From assembly GCA_023433405.1 (NCBI GenBank), contig JAEZCT010000023.1, positions 1 to 39,855 of the forward strand: DNA of 39,855 bases. The letters run 5' to 3'. Shown here one piece after another: positions 24,121 through 32,725 of the stretch. Below the pieces are notes generated by a model. The model was not told the DNA's origin. It was given only the letters and a program-made list of their open reading frames with translations, and ran no database searches. The position numbers and the translations under genes were made by a program. How positions within the stretch are numbered: position 1 is the stretch's first letter; each line of letters opens with the position of its first letter. The DNA is from Bacillota bacterium (GTDB taxonomy: Bacteria; Bacillota; Clostridia; Oscillospirales; Ruminococcaceae).

Positions 24121-24168
24121 AAAATCCCCGGCTCCGCCGTGCGTACGCACGGCGGAGCCGGGGATTTT
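24121..24168. terminator. Perfect 48-bp palindrome
   Basis: Two 24-nt arms, AAAATCCCCGGCTCC... and its exact complement, meet without a loop at GCGT|ACGC. T5 follows on both strands, so it is a bidirectional terminator, most usefully for the minus-strand membrane-protein gene that ends 220 bp away. Confidence 0.85.
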
Positions 24169-24169
24169 T

Positions 24170-24390
24170 CGTCGCAAAAAAGGACAATTTGGAATGTGGT
24201 TGATATGGGGGATAACCCAGCATATTTTGCTCAATCTTTTTATTTTTTGCAAGATATCCAATTCACATTATTAGGGGCTATCGGAGAACTCAAAATACTT
24301 GGTTATTTCTACTCAAAATGAGCGTCTGCGGCAGTAAAAATACTCGGAATACATGGAGGCATTTCAACGAAGAATTTTTTATAGTCATAA
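24170..24390. other. AT-rich gap without recognisable gene
   Basis: Lower GC than its surroundings. A short plus-strand open frame runs through the palindrome to 24321 (ending FTLLGAIGELKILGYFYSK), but I see no ribosome site or family; it may be a gene fragment. Confidence 0.35.
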
Positions 24391-24873
24391 CTATGACTTT
24401 TGATTTTTCTTTCCTTGCCAGAGGCAGAACAGCCAAGAGAAAGCCAGCATCTGCAAACTCACCTCCGGATAACCGACCAAAGGATTAAATGAAGAAGATA
24501 AATTGGTGTAAATAAACCCTTCGATTGACCCCGGCCCCGTAATGACCGCGCCAACGCTGGTAAGGATAAATATAAGGAAAAACAGTTTCAGCCAGCCGAG
24601 ACGCCGCTCAATCACGATCTCCCGGAAAGGATAAATCGCCAGAGCTAAAAGCGCCCCTCTTCCGAACTGGAATAAAACGCTTAACCGAACGATTGGGTCA
24701 TCCGACGGCTTCATTACAAGGCTTAAAAGCGGATTGGCATCAAAATAGTCAAAATAGCCGGTAATCAGCATAAATGTTACGCCAAAGACCAGATATGTGA
24801 CAACATGTACGGCGGTAAAGCGCAGGACAAACGGTATGACGGCTGTCTTTTTGCTCACACTGTGTTCAGTCAT
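24391..24873 (-). CDS. Integral membrane protein of unknown function
   Basis: 160 residues with about four membrane helices (VLRFTAVHVVTYLVFGVTFML, LFQFGRGALLALAIYPF, LFFLIFILTSVGAVI, LQMLAFSWLFCLW). The loops contain the conserved-looking DANPLLSLVMKPSDDPIVRLS and GPGSIEGFIYTNL. I do not recognise the family. Its AT content is higher than that of the neighbours, compatible with transfer. A MITE lies upstream and the perfect palindrome downstream. Confidence 0.72.
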   Translation of the reverse strand: MTEHSVSKKTAVIPFVLRFTAVHVVTYLVFGVTFMLITGYFDYFDANPLLSLVMKPSDDPIVRLSVLFQFGRGALLALAIYPFREIVIERRLGWLKLFFLIFILTSVGAVITGPGSIEGFIYTNLSSSFNPLVGYPEVSLQMLAFSWLFCLWQGKKNQKS

Positions 24874-24970
24874 CGGGCATGCCTCACTTTCTTAAAATAT
24901 TACCATTGTCATCCCCTTATTTATCAGTATAAAACATGACGCTACGTCACAAGCAAGGTTTATTTAATTT

Positions 24971-25077
24971 ATGCTAATACATTATCCGATTAAAAAGTGT
25001 ATAAAAATCAAGTGAAAAGCTCTAGTTTATGGGTTTTCACTTGATTTATATCTACACTTTTTAAGGGTATTGGTATT
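24971..25077. repeat. Divergent copy of the palindromic MITE
   Basis: Shares the core AAAATCAAGTGAAAAGC...GGGTTTTCACTTGAT with the other copies and has degenerate ends (ATGCTAATAC and GGTATTGGTATT). It is still a near-perfect inverted repeat, so both arms diverged together. Confidence 0.75.
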
Positions 25078-25103
25078 ATAAGGTAAATAAGCCCTACAAA
25101 AAA

Positions 25104-25139
25104 CCGTCCCCGCCTCGCAGTAAGCAGAGGCGGGGACGG
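25104..25139 (-). terminator. Terminator of ppdK
   Basis: On the minus strand CCGTCCCCGCCTC and GAGGCGGGGACGG form a 13-bp perfect stem with a 10-nt loop, followed by TTTTTTG. Confidence 0.9.
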
Positions 25140-25162
25140 AAGGATTACAGAATTATTATAGA

Positions 25163-27793
25163 CTACCGCGGGTTCTTAATCGCGGCCTGCGCGGCGGCAA
25201 GGCGGGCAATCGGAACGCGGAAGGGGGAGCAGGAAACATAGCTAAGCCCGATGTTGTGGCAGAAGGTGATGCTGGAGGGGTCGCCGCCATGCTCACCGCA
25301 GATGCCAAGCTTGATGTCGGGGCGAGCCTGTTTGCCAAGCTCGGCAGCCATCTTAACCAGCTTGCCTACGCCGTCCTGGTCAAGTCTAGCAAAGGGATCG
25401 TTCTCGTAAATCTTCTTATCGTAGTACGCGTCAAGGAACTTGCCGGCGTCGTCGCGGGAGAAGCCGAAGGTCATCTGGGTGAGATCGTTGGTGCCAAAGC
25501 TGAAGAACTCGGCCTCCTTAGCAATCTCATCGGCAATCAGCGCGGCACGGGGAATCTCGATCATGGTGCCGACCTTGTAGGAAAGCTTTACGCCGCTTTT
25601 TGCAATAATCCCATCGGCGGTCTTGGTGACAATGTTCTTGACATATTGCAGCTCTTTAAGATCGCCCACCAGCGGGATCATGATCTCGGGCACAATGTCC
25701 CAGTCGGAGTGCTTCTTTTGCACGTTAATGGCGGCTTCGATAACCGCTGTGGTCTGCATCTCGGCAATTTCGGGGTACGAAACCGCCAGACGGCAGCCGC
25801 GGTGACCCATCATGGGGTTAAACTCGTGCAGGGAGGAAATAACCTCCTTAATATCCTGTACGGTCTTGCCCATTTCCTTTGCAAGCGCCACAATGTCCTC
25901 CTCCTCGGTGGGCAGGAACTCATGGAGCGGCGGGTCGAGGAAGCGGATGGTTACAGGGTAACCGCCCAGCGCCTCATAAAGCGCCTCAAAGTCGCTTCTT
26001 TGCATGGGTAAAAGCTTTAAAAGCGCGGCGCGGCGGTGTGTCTCATCCTCCGAGACTATCATCTCACGCATAGCGGCAATACGCTCGCCCTCAAAGAACA
26101 TATGCTCGGTGCGGCAAAGACCAATGCCCTCTGCGCCAAACTCTGCGGCCTTCTTCGCGTCGACAGGGGTATCGGCGTTGGTGCGAATCTTCAGCTGGCG
26201 GTACTCGTCCGCCCAGGTCATAATTCTGCCGAACTCGCCGGAGATGGAAGCCGCCACGGTGGGGATGGCTTCGCCGTAAATCTTGCCGGTAGAGCCGTCA
26301 AGGGAGATGTAGTCGCCCTCCTTGATGGTCTTGCCGCCAAGGGTAAAGAACTTTTCTTCCTCGTTAATCTTAATCTCGCCGCAGCCGGATACACAGCAGG
26401 TACCCATACCGCGCGCAACAACCGCCGCGTGGGAGGTCATACCGCCGCGAACGGTAAGAATGCCCTGAGAGTAGTGCATACCCTCAATATCCTCCGGGGA
26501 GGTCTCAAGACGAACAAGCACAACCTTTTCGCCCTTATGCGCCCAAGCGGTGGCGTCCTCGGCGGTAAATACCACACGGCCGCAGGCAGCACCCGGGGAT
26601 GCGGGCAGCGCCGCGCCGATGGGCTGCGCGTTTTTAAGCGCCGCGCCGTCAAACTGCGGGTGCAGTAAGGCGTCGAGCTGCTTCGGGTCAATCATCGAAA
26701 CCGCGTCCTTGGTGGTAATCATCTTCTCATCCACAAGGTCGCAGGCAATTTTAAGTGCGGCGGCGGCGGTTCTTTTGCCGTTGCGGGTCTGGAGCATGTA
26801 CAGCTTTCTGTCCTCAATGGTAAACTCCATGTCCTGCATATCGCGGTAATGGTTTTCAAGAATACCGCAGATCTTTACAAACTGGTCAAATGCCTCGGGC
26901 ATAACCTTGGCAAGCTGCTCAATATTCTGGGGGGTGCGCACACCCGCCACAACATCCTCACCCTGCGCGTTCATTAAAAACTCGCCGTACAGCTTCTTTT
27001 CGCCGGTAGAGGGGTTGCGGGTAAACGCAACGCCGGTACCTGAGGTATCGCCTGTGTTGCCGAATACCATTGTCTGCACGTTAACGGCGGTACCCCAAGA
27101 GGAGGGGATGTCGTTCATGCGGCGGTAGTAAATGGCGCGGGGGTTATCCCACGAACGGAACACGGCCTGTACCGCGCCCATAAGCTGCTCTACGGGGTTT
27201 GCGGGGAAATCGGTTCCCTTTGCCTTTTTGTATTCGGCCTTAAACAGACGAACCAGCTCCTTGAGGTCGTCGGTGTCAAGGTCGGTATCAAGGGTAACGC
27301 CCTTTTTCTCTTTCATCTCGTCAATGAGCACTTCAAAATACTTTTTGCCCACTTCCATCACCACGTCGGAATACATCTGAATAAACCGGCGGTAGGAGTC
27401 ATAGGCAAAACGAGGGTTGTTGGTCAGCTTCGCAAAGCCTTCGACCACCTCGTCGTTTAAGCCGAGGTTTAGAATGGTATCCATCATGCCGGGCATGGAC
27501 GCGCGTGCACCGGAACGAACGGATACCAGCAGGGGGTTCTTCGGGTCGCCAAACTTTTTGCCCGCGATCTTTTCAAGCTCACTGAGATTATGAAGAATCT
27601 CCGCCTGAATTCCGTCGTTGATTTTGCCGCCGTCGGTATAATACTGGGTGCAGGCCTCGGTGGATACCGTAAAGCCCTGGGGTACCGGCAGACCAAGGAT
27701 GGTCATTTCCGCAAGGTTTGCGCCTTTTCCGCCCAGCAGATCGCGCATTTTTCCACTACCTTCGGAGAAGAGATAAACGAATTTTTTGCTCAC
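25163..27793 (-). CDS. ppdK: Pyruvate, phosphate dikinase
   Basis: 876 residues from GTG at 27793. GGGAGGT lies 8 nt upstream, and a TTG at 27811 falls inside that ribosome site. Interconverts pyruvate, ATP and phosphate with phosphoenolpyruvate, AMP and pyrophosphate, used by anaerobes in both glycolysis and gluconeogenesis. The N-terminal ATP-grasp domain starts YLFSEGSGKMRDLLGGKGANLAEM. The swivelling phospho-histidine is His455 in GGMTSHAAVVARGMG, the same number as in the Clostridium symbiosum enzyme. The C-terminal PEP-binding barrel includes GLCRTEHMFF, GHRGCRLAV and the catalytic cysteine in GICGEHGGDP. It is a single-gene unit. Confidence 0.98.
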   Translation of the reverse strand: MSKKFVYLFSEGSGKMRDLLGGKGANLAEMTILGLPVPQGFTVSTEACTQYYTDGGKINDGIQAEILHNLSELEKIAGKKFGDPKNPLLVSVRSGARASMPGMMDTILNLGLNDEVVEGFAKLTNNPRFAYDSYRRFIQMYSDVVMEVGKKYFEVLIDEMKEKKGVTLDTDLDTDDLKELVRLFKAEYKKAKGTDFPANPVEQLMGAVQAVFRSWDNPRAIYYRRMNDIPSSWGTAVNVQTMVFGNTGDTSGTGVAFTRNPSTGEKKLYGEFLMNAQGEDVVAGVRTPQNIEQLAKVMPEAFDQFVKICGILENHYRDMQDMEFTIEDRKLYMLQTRNGKRTAAAALKIACDLVDEKMITTKDAVSMIDPKQLDALLHPQFDGAALKNAQPIGAALPASPGAACGRVVFTAEDATAWAHKGEKVVLVRLETSPEDIEGMHYSQGILTVRGGMTSHAAVVARGMGTCCVSGCGEIKINEEEKFFTLGGKTIKEGDYISLDGSTGKIYGEAIPTVAASISGEFGRIMTWADEYRQLKIRTNADTPVDAKKAAEFGAEGIGLCRTEHMFFEGERIAAMREMIVSEDETHRRAALLKLLPMQRSDFEALYEALGGYPVTIRFLDPPLHEFLPTEEEDIVALAKEMGKTVQDIKEVISSLHEFNPMMGHRGCRLAVSYPEIAEMQTTAVIEAAINVQKKHSDWDIVPEIMIPLVGDLKELQYVKNIVTKTADGIIAKSGVKLSYKVGTMIEIPRAALIADEIAKEAEFFSFGTNDLTQMTFGFSRDDAGKFLDAYYDKKIYENDPFARLDQDGVGKLVKMAAELGKQARPDIKLGICGEHGGDPSSITFCHNIGLSYVSCSPFRVPIARLAAAQAAIKNPR

Positions 27794-28010
27794 TTTGATT
27801 TTACCTCCCAATTAAATTATGCGGTATATAATTTACTGCAAGATTGCAGTTGCGAAAGCGAGGTGTTTTGGCGCACCGATATCGGCTCGAAACCGAAAAC
27901 CTGGCCCGAAACCAACCTTCTTACCAATATTCTTGTACAAAATTGCACATTGATGCAAAGATATCAATTTATTATAGCAGATTGGTTTTTGATTTTCTAC
28001 ACACAATTTT
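27794..28010 (-). promoter_or_regulatory. Promoter and leader of ppdK
   Basis: On the minus strand an extended -10, TGCTATAAT, lies with TATAAT at 27976-27971; a -35 is not convincing. The leader is about 170 nt and contains inverted repeats (for example GGTTTCG/CGAGCC-type around 27880-27905). No known riboswitch is recognised. Confidence 0.5.
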
Positions 28011-28084
28011 AAAAAATATATTTTTAACTCTGCAAACTGCAATAGGGGGATTGGCTGCAAAGCCATATTATGCAAAGCGTCGGG

Positions 28085-28609
28085 CTACAGGCTCGCTACA
28101 GCCCGGGCAAGCTCCTCCGGCGGCAGCGCCGCACCGTCGGCTACCCATGCAAGCATGACATGCCAGAAGCCGCCGATGCGGTAAGCAAGCGCATACTTAT
28201 TTTGTGCGGTGCCGTCCTGTACACCGGAAAGCAGCGCCCGGTTTTCATAAATAAAAGACTCGAACCGGTGAAAAACAAAATCGCTTAACCCACAGGTCAC
28301 AACGGTCTTTACAAAATTCATGTGGGTCTGCCAAAACTCAAAAAAAGCCCTTGTGGCGGAAAACCGGTCGGGCTGCCCCTTAGTGCGGCAGTTTGCAAGG
28401 TACTCATTTCCAAGTACGGCGACATACTGCTCCAGCACATCGTTTTTAGAGTTAAAATTTCGGTAAAAGGTTCGGCGGTCCAGCCCCGCTGCGCGGCAGA
28501 TTTCGGAGACCGTTATTTCGTTGTAGTCAGTCGTACTCATTAAATTAAGCAGGGCTTGTATCAGCCATTTTTGTGATTGTATGGCGGTGGGGTTATCGCT
28601 TTTTAGCAT
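28085..28609 (-). CDS. TetR-family transcriptional regulator
   Basis: 174 residues from the ATG at 28609, preceded by AAAAGGGGAG. The N-terminal helix-turn-helix reads LMSTTDYNEITVSEICRAAGLDRRTFYRNFNSKNDVLEQY at about 22-61, typical of TetR. The ligand-binding part (about 65-174) resembles the Dha-kinase-regulator type of TetR C-terminal domain. It is divergent from a membrane-protein gene, and the palindrome at 28770-28788 is a likely operator. The ligand is unknown. Confidence 0.9.
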   Translation of the reverse strand: MLKSDNPTAIQSQKWLIQALLNLMSTTDYNEITVSEICRAAGLDRRTFYRNFNSKNDVLEQYVAVLGNEYLANCRTKGQPDRFSATRAFFEFWQTHMNFVKTVVTCGLSDFVFHRFESFIYENRALLSGVQDGTAQNKYALAYRIGGFWHVMLAWVADGAALPPEELARAVASL

Positions 28610-28769
28610 GGGGGCTCCCCTTTTCTTATTGATAAAGCGCCACAGCAAGGGCCGCTTTGCGGCACTTTGCCGGAGGCGGTTGCTTTTTGCATTATTTGCT
28701 ATTATACTACAAACAGTAAACCGCTACAAGTGTGGCGCCGGTAACGCCGCCGCGTTGTATAGGCAAGCG

Positions 28770-28788
28770 ACATGGCCTGTGGCCATGT
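28770..28788. promoter_or_regulatory. Candidate TetR operator
   Basis: ACATGGCC-TGT-GGCCATGT is a perfect 8-bp-arm palindrome between the divergent TetR and membrane-protein genes, 34 bp before the latter's ATG. Assignment to this TetR is by position. Confidence 0.5.
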
Positions 28789-28821
28789 ACTCAACCAAAT
28801 AAATAGTAACAGGAGCATACT

Positions 28822-29325
28822 ATGCTAAAAGCCGTACAGATGATTGGGGCTATCGGGTTTATTTTGTGCCTTATTCTCATGAACCGCATGGAACACCGGG
28901 TAAAGGCCGTAGAGCCATCCTTTCGGACACTGGACATGCGCTTTCATTACAGCAGCGAGGAGATGGAGACAACCATAAGTGATATTAAGGAGGAGGGAAG
29001 GCGGGCGTATGGCTGGTTTTTGAGTATCGATTATGGCTTTATTGCTTGTTTTCTCATTGTTATGCTGACGGTATCCGGCGCCGTATTTACATTGCCGATA
29101 ATACGAAATGTATTTTTTGCGGTTTGCGTGTGCCGCGCTGTGTTCGATATTGTGGAAAATACAATGCTTCTGACGCTGCTGCGGGCGTACCCGTCGTTTT
29201 ATCAACCACTGGGGGCTGTTTGCCCATGGGTTACAACCCTTAAGTTTATAATGCTGTACGCATGGCTGCTGGCTGTGGTAATACAGCTGGTAGTGCATGG
29301 GCTACATATTACTCGTCCCGCTTAA
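28822..29325 (+). CDS. Four-helix membrane protein, probable target of the adjacent TetR
   Basis: 167 residues with hydrophobic segments at about 5-20, 73-95, 97-115 and 137-160. The loop between helix 1 and helix 2 is hydrophilic (MEHRVKAVEPSFRTLDMRFHYSSEEMETTI). I do not recognise a transporter motif or family. GGAG lies 8-10 nt before the ATG. The divergent TetR gene and the palindrome between them suggest induction by the TetR ligand. Confidence 0.75.
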   Translation: MLKAVQMIGAIGFILCLILMNRMEHRVKAVEPSFRTLDMRFHYSSEEMETTISDIKEEGRRAYGWFLSIDYGFIACFLIVMLTVSGAVFTLPIIRNVFFAVCVCRAVFDIVENTMLLTLLRAYPSFYQPLGAVCPWVTTLKFIMLYAWLLAVVIQLVVHGLHITRPA

Positions 29326-29334
29326 GAAAGCATA

Positions 29335-29776
29335 GGATATAAAGTATCCTCGTACCCCCGGCACCAAAGTAGCCTTGTGTGGCAGGTATGGGAAGAAAGG
29401 AAGAACTACAGACCAGGGCGAAAAGCAAGGGCAAAATACGCGAGGCACCAGGATTTTGCCGAAGGGTAAAAGCAATAAATAATTTTTGGAAAAAATTATA
29501 TATTGCTTTCGCAAGCGCGTAACGCAGCTACCCCACTGAGCTTTACGCGCTTGCGCCGAAGGTTCTTCGTCACACAAGCCATGCTTCGTTTGCCCTTGCT
29601 TTGAGCTGGGTGCAGGGTGTCCCTGCTTCGCTTTTGCTTACTTTTCTCGAACAAGAAAAGTAAGCCGCCTGTCGGCGCGGGTGCCGACGTTCCAACAACT
29701 TGATGATGATTCCTTAAAAGCCGACTAATCACAAAGTTTTTAAAATCGCCTTTTGGATACTCCAATAAACCATAAT
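29335..29776 (-). repeat. Hairpin-rich 445-bp repeat, copy C (complete)
   Basis: Reverse orientation relative to copies A, B, D and E. Its terminal TATGGTTTATTGGAGTATCC (as read on the minus strand) lies at about 29776-29757; the other end reads GAGGATACTTTATATCC. It contains every hairpin of copy D. The AT-rich hairpin has GCAA/TTGC at its base where copy A has ACAA/TTGT, a paired change. It starts about 10 bp after the membrane-protein gene. Confidence 0.85.
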
Positions 29777-29812
29777 TAAAAATACGAGCAGGGGCATAAA
29801 TAGTTACCGCTA

Positions 29813-29880
29813 AAAACAAGGCAGAGCCGTGAGGGGATTCACGGCTCTGCCTTGTTTTGCAAAATGTATATGAGGAGGAG
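29813..29880 (+). promoter_or_regulatory. Orphan amt-like leader: GGGGAT hairpin and Shine-Dalgarno without gene
   Basis: A perfect 20-bp stem (29813-29832 with 29839-29858) closes the hexaloop GGGGAT (29833-29838), the same loop found twice before amt. It is followed by AAAATGTATATGAGGAGGAG (29861-29880), nearly the same as the AAAATGTATTTGAGGAGGAG before the amt start. No start codon or open frame follows; the next sequence is a GTATCAAG/CTTGATAC hairpin. The remainder to 30020 is AT-rich and appears empty. It may be a displaced or decayed leader, or a small RNA. Confidence 0.55.
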
Positions 29881-30020
29881 AGTAATTCGAGTATCAAGGG
29901 CTCTTGATACAACCAAAGTATAATCTAAAATGTCGGAAATGTTGTGACATAGCTGTAAACAATCATTAAAAACTCAAAGATTTTAGTACAAAACCGCTTT
30001 ACCCAAAAAGCCTATGCACT

Positions 30021-31214
30021 TTACGGCAGCGGCGCGTCCAGGTAATCGAGCACGGCGGTTTCCTGTCCGTCGTACAGATACACGCGCAGGACGCGGCGGG
30101 TAATAAGGCACACAATTTCATAGCCGATGCTACCTATTTTGGCGGCAAGCTCCTCCACCGGCAATACCGCCTCGCCGTCCCTGCCAAAGACGGTTACCAC
30201 ATCCCCCGTCGTTACGCCGGGGATGTCGGTCACGTCCAGAACCAGCTGATCCATACACACACGCCCTACCTGCGGGGCAAAGCAGCCCTTAACCAGCATA
30301 CGACCCTTGCCGGAGAGGGTGCGCGCATACCCGTCGGCATACCCAAGGCACACCGTGGCAAGGGTGCGCTCACCGCTTGTACGGTGTGTGCGCCCATAGC
30401 TCACCGCCCGTCCGTCATCGACGGTTTTTACCAGCGAGACAGTGCTTTTAAGCTCCATTACCGGTAAAAACGGGCTTTGCGGGGCAAGCTCGGCGCTGGG
30501 AGAAATTCCATACAGAATAATTCCCGGGCGCACCATATCCAGGGAAAACTCCGGGTAGCGCATAATGCCCGCGCTGTTGCAGCAATGACGGTGCCGAAGG
30601 CTGACGCCAAGGGCCGCAAGCGCGTCGCAAACCCCAACAAAGCGTTGATACTGCGCCCGGGTGTATGCCTCGGCATCCTCGCTTAACTCATCCGCACAGG
30701 AAAAATGGGTGAATATGCCGGTGACCTCAATGCCCGGCAGGTTTGCGGCGGCGGCAATCTCCCCCGCCGCGTCCGGAGCGCCGCGAAAGCTGTTAAAGCC
30801 AATGCGCCCCATACCCGTATCCACCTTAATATGCGCCTTCACCCGCACGCCGCTTTGCGCCGCGGCATTGCCTAAGGCGGCGGCATAATCCGGCCCATAA
30901 ACCGCCTGTGTAATGCTGTTTGCGGCAAGCACGCCGGCATGTCTTGCGGGAGTGTCGCCAAGGATGAGGATATCGTTCTCAAAGCCCAGCCTGCGAAGGC
31001 GCAGCGCCTCCCCAAGGTTAGATACCCCAAACCAGGTGACGCCCAGCGCGACCAGCCGCCGCGCAATCTGCTCATCCCCATGCCCGTAGGCGTCGGCCTT
31101 AATAATGCCCATCATTTCGCAGCCGGCGGGAATGCGGCGTTTGATCTCGTTTACGTTATAATCCAACCGGTCGAGATGCACCTCCGCCCAGGTGCGCCGT
31201 AAATGCTCTGACAT
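30021..31214 (-). CDS. alr: Alanine racemase
   Basis: 397 residues, normal for the family. PLP enzyme that makes D-alanine for peptidoglycan. PLP-binding Lys39 is in MMGIIKADAYGHG; the opposing catalytic tyrosine is in AVSYGRTHRT. Other signatures are KVDTGMGRIG, DMVRPGIILYG and VGRVCMDQLVLDV. AAGAAGG lies about 10 nt before the ATG. No terminator was identified between its stop and repeat copy C. The MITE at 31290-31391 lies upstream. Confidence 0.97.
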   Translation of the reverse strand: MSEHLRRTWAEVHLDRLDYNVNEIKRRIPAGCEMMGIIKADAYGHGDEQIARRLVALGVTWFGVSNLGEALRLRRLGFENDILILGDTPARHAGVLAANSITQAVYGPDYAAALGNAAAQSGVRVKAHIKVDTGMGRIGFNSFRGAPDAAGEIAAAANLPGIEVTGIFTHFSCADELSEDAEAYTRAQYQRFVGVCDALAALGVSLRHRHCCNSAGIMRYPEFSLDMVRPGIILYGISPSAELAPQSPFLPVMELKSTVSLVKTVDDGRAVSYGRTHRTSGERTLATVCLGYADGYARTLSGKGRMLVKGCFAPQVGRVCMDQLVLDVTDIPGVTTGDVVTVFGRDGEAVLPVEELAAKIGSIGYEIVCLITRRVLRVYLYDGQETAVLDYLDAPLP

Positions 31215-31289
31215 GCTTGTACCTTCTTTGCTTTAAACTAAGCAGCAGCTGCATTGGTGCAGCGAAAAGCCCGCCCCGCTTTTTTGCTT

Positions 31290-31391
31290 ATACTAATATC
31301 CGATTTAAAAGAGTATAAAAATCAAGTGAAAAGCTTTAATTTATGGGTTTTCACGCGGATTTTTATCGACTCTTTTTGAGGAGATTAGTAT
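31290..31391. repeat. 102-bp palindromic MITE, copy 3 (reverse)
   Basis: ATACTAATATCC at the left, GAGGAGATTAGTAT at the right, the reverse complement of copies 1, 2 and 4. It lies between alr and a small membrane-protein gene, whose stop is 18 bp away. Confidence 0.88.
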
Positions 31392-31408
31392 TAGATTCTT
31401 TAATAATG

Positions 31409-31600
31409 CTATTTTTTCAGCCGCAGTAGATAAACCGCGACCCCGTTTAACAGCACCGAGAGCAGCAGGGTATAAATAGCCGCCCAGGGGCTTGCGATGG
31501 CAAGCAGAATAAAGCCAAGCGCCAAGACCGGCAGACCAATGGCAAGCAGGAGCCTCCCCCACCGGTGAGAGGCGGATTCCTTTTCGGGCTGTTTTTTCAT
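31409..31600 (-). CDS. Small two-helix membrane protein
   Basis: 63 residues from the ATG at 31600, with AAGGGGA 9 nt upstream. A charged N terminus (MKKQPEKESASHRWGR) is followed by two membrane helices (LLLAIGLPVLALGFILLAIA and AAIYTLLLSVLLNGVAVYLL) and a RLKK end. It looks like other small unknown membrane proteins of Clostridia. A CAATCGCTT/AAGCGATTG hairpin lies in its leader (about 31622-31654). Confidence 0.72.
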   Translation of the reverse strand: MKKQPEKESASHRWGRLLLAIGLPVLALGFILLAIASPWAAIYTLLLSVLLNGVAVYLLRLKK

Positions 31601-31741
31601 CACGGTCATTCCCCTTTCGGGTCAATCGCTTGCGCGCCGCGTAAAAGCGATTGCGTTAAGCATTATTATAGCACGCCCGTTTGAAACCGCAAGGGAAAAG
31701 GGTGCGGATGAAAGCAAACGGGTAAAATAAGACGGCTCGTT

Positions 31742-32713
31742 TCATTGCACCCGCCGTTTTAAAAAGGACAGTATTGTTTCACAATACGCAATGTCCAGAT
31801 CCACGTTTTCTAAATCGGAGTCTAGTACAATAAAATGCCCGCTTGTCTCCTCCTCGCGCAGCCAGCTCTCACAATGCGAAGGCGCAGCCGCGAGCAGGCG
31901 CCTCATGTTTTCTGCCGGCACCTCTGTATCCGTAGAGCTTGCGATGAAAAGGGCGGGGCGCTCACCGATGTTTTCCACCTGCTTTATTGGCTTTAGCTCA
32001 TCCACCCTATCCCCGAAAACGGACCTTAGCGTCAGGGTGATAAGCGGACGCTCGACGGCGCGGAGAAAACCGGGAATTTGGTACTGCTCCATGGTATCAA
32101 GCATAACATCCTCAAAGCTTGAGTAGGGAGACATAGCAATCAGCCCATCCAGCTCATTAATCTGCCCAAAGGCGTTAATTGATATTGCCCCGCCCATCGA
32201 TACCCCGTGGATTACAATCGGTACATCGCGGTACCTGTCCTGTGAGACGATGTAATCGACCACCGCCTTGACATCGGCAACCTCCTCATAGCCAAGGCAA
32301 ACCCTGTCGCCGCCGCTTCGGCCATGCCCGCGCACCTCTAAAAGAAACGAGGAGTAGCCGTTTTGCAGCATCCATTTTGCGTGACCGTAAAAGTATGTAA
32401 CCGAGGGCTGCCAGATGCCCGTAAGGTAGATGATAACCGCCTTTGGTTTTTGGGCGCTTACCTCAGAGGTCCAAACCTGATAGCCGTCCTCGGTGGTGAG
32501 CATTCTGTCTTCCGCGGTCAGGTCGAAATCCCCGGCGGTGTACACCTTTTGCAGCGGGTGGTCTTCCAGCACCCCATATTCCACATGGCGGTTTGTCGCG
32601 ATGTTTACGACAACAGGCGGTACGACCAGCAGGGCAAGCACAAGAAGGGAGAAGGCGGCAGTTGCCGCAATGATGACTGTTTTTTTCAGCCTAGTGCCTG
32701 TGTTTATCTTCAT
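31742..32713 (-). CDS. Membrane-anchored alpha/beta hydrolase
   Basis: 323 residues. A single N-terminal membrane anchor at about 13-36 is followed by an alpha/beta-hydrolase fold. The oxyanion region is IIYLTGIWQPSVTYFYGHA, then LLEVRGHGRSGG. The nucleophile elbow is GVSMGG (Ser near 172), and the catalytic histidine is probably in TSGHFIVL near 292. Related proteins are called lysophospholipase or serine aminopeptidase S33 types; the substrate is not deducible. GGATGG lies 7-9 nt before the ATG and abuts the end of repeat copy D, so any promoter must be inside that repeat or beyond it. Confidence 0.88.
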   Translation of the reverse strand: MKINTGTRLKKTVIIAATAAFSLLVLALLVVPPVVVNIATNRHVEYGVLEDHPLQKVYTAGDFDLTAEDRMLTTEDGYQVWTSEVSAQKPKAVIIYLTGIWQPSVTYFYGHAKWMLQNGYSSFLLEVRGHGRSGGDRVCLGYEEVADVKAVVDYIVSQDRYRDVPIVIHGVSMGGAISINAFGQINELDGLIAMSPYSSFEDVMLDTMEQYQIPGFLRAVERPLITLTLRSVFGDRVDELKPIKQVENIGERPALFIASSTDTEVPAENMRRLLAAAPSHCESWLREEETSGHFIVLDSDLENVDLDIAYCETILSFLKRRVQ

Positions 32714-32725
32714 AAAATACCATCC

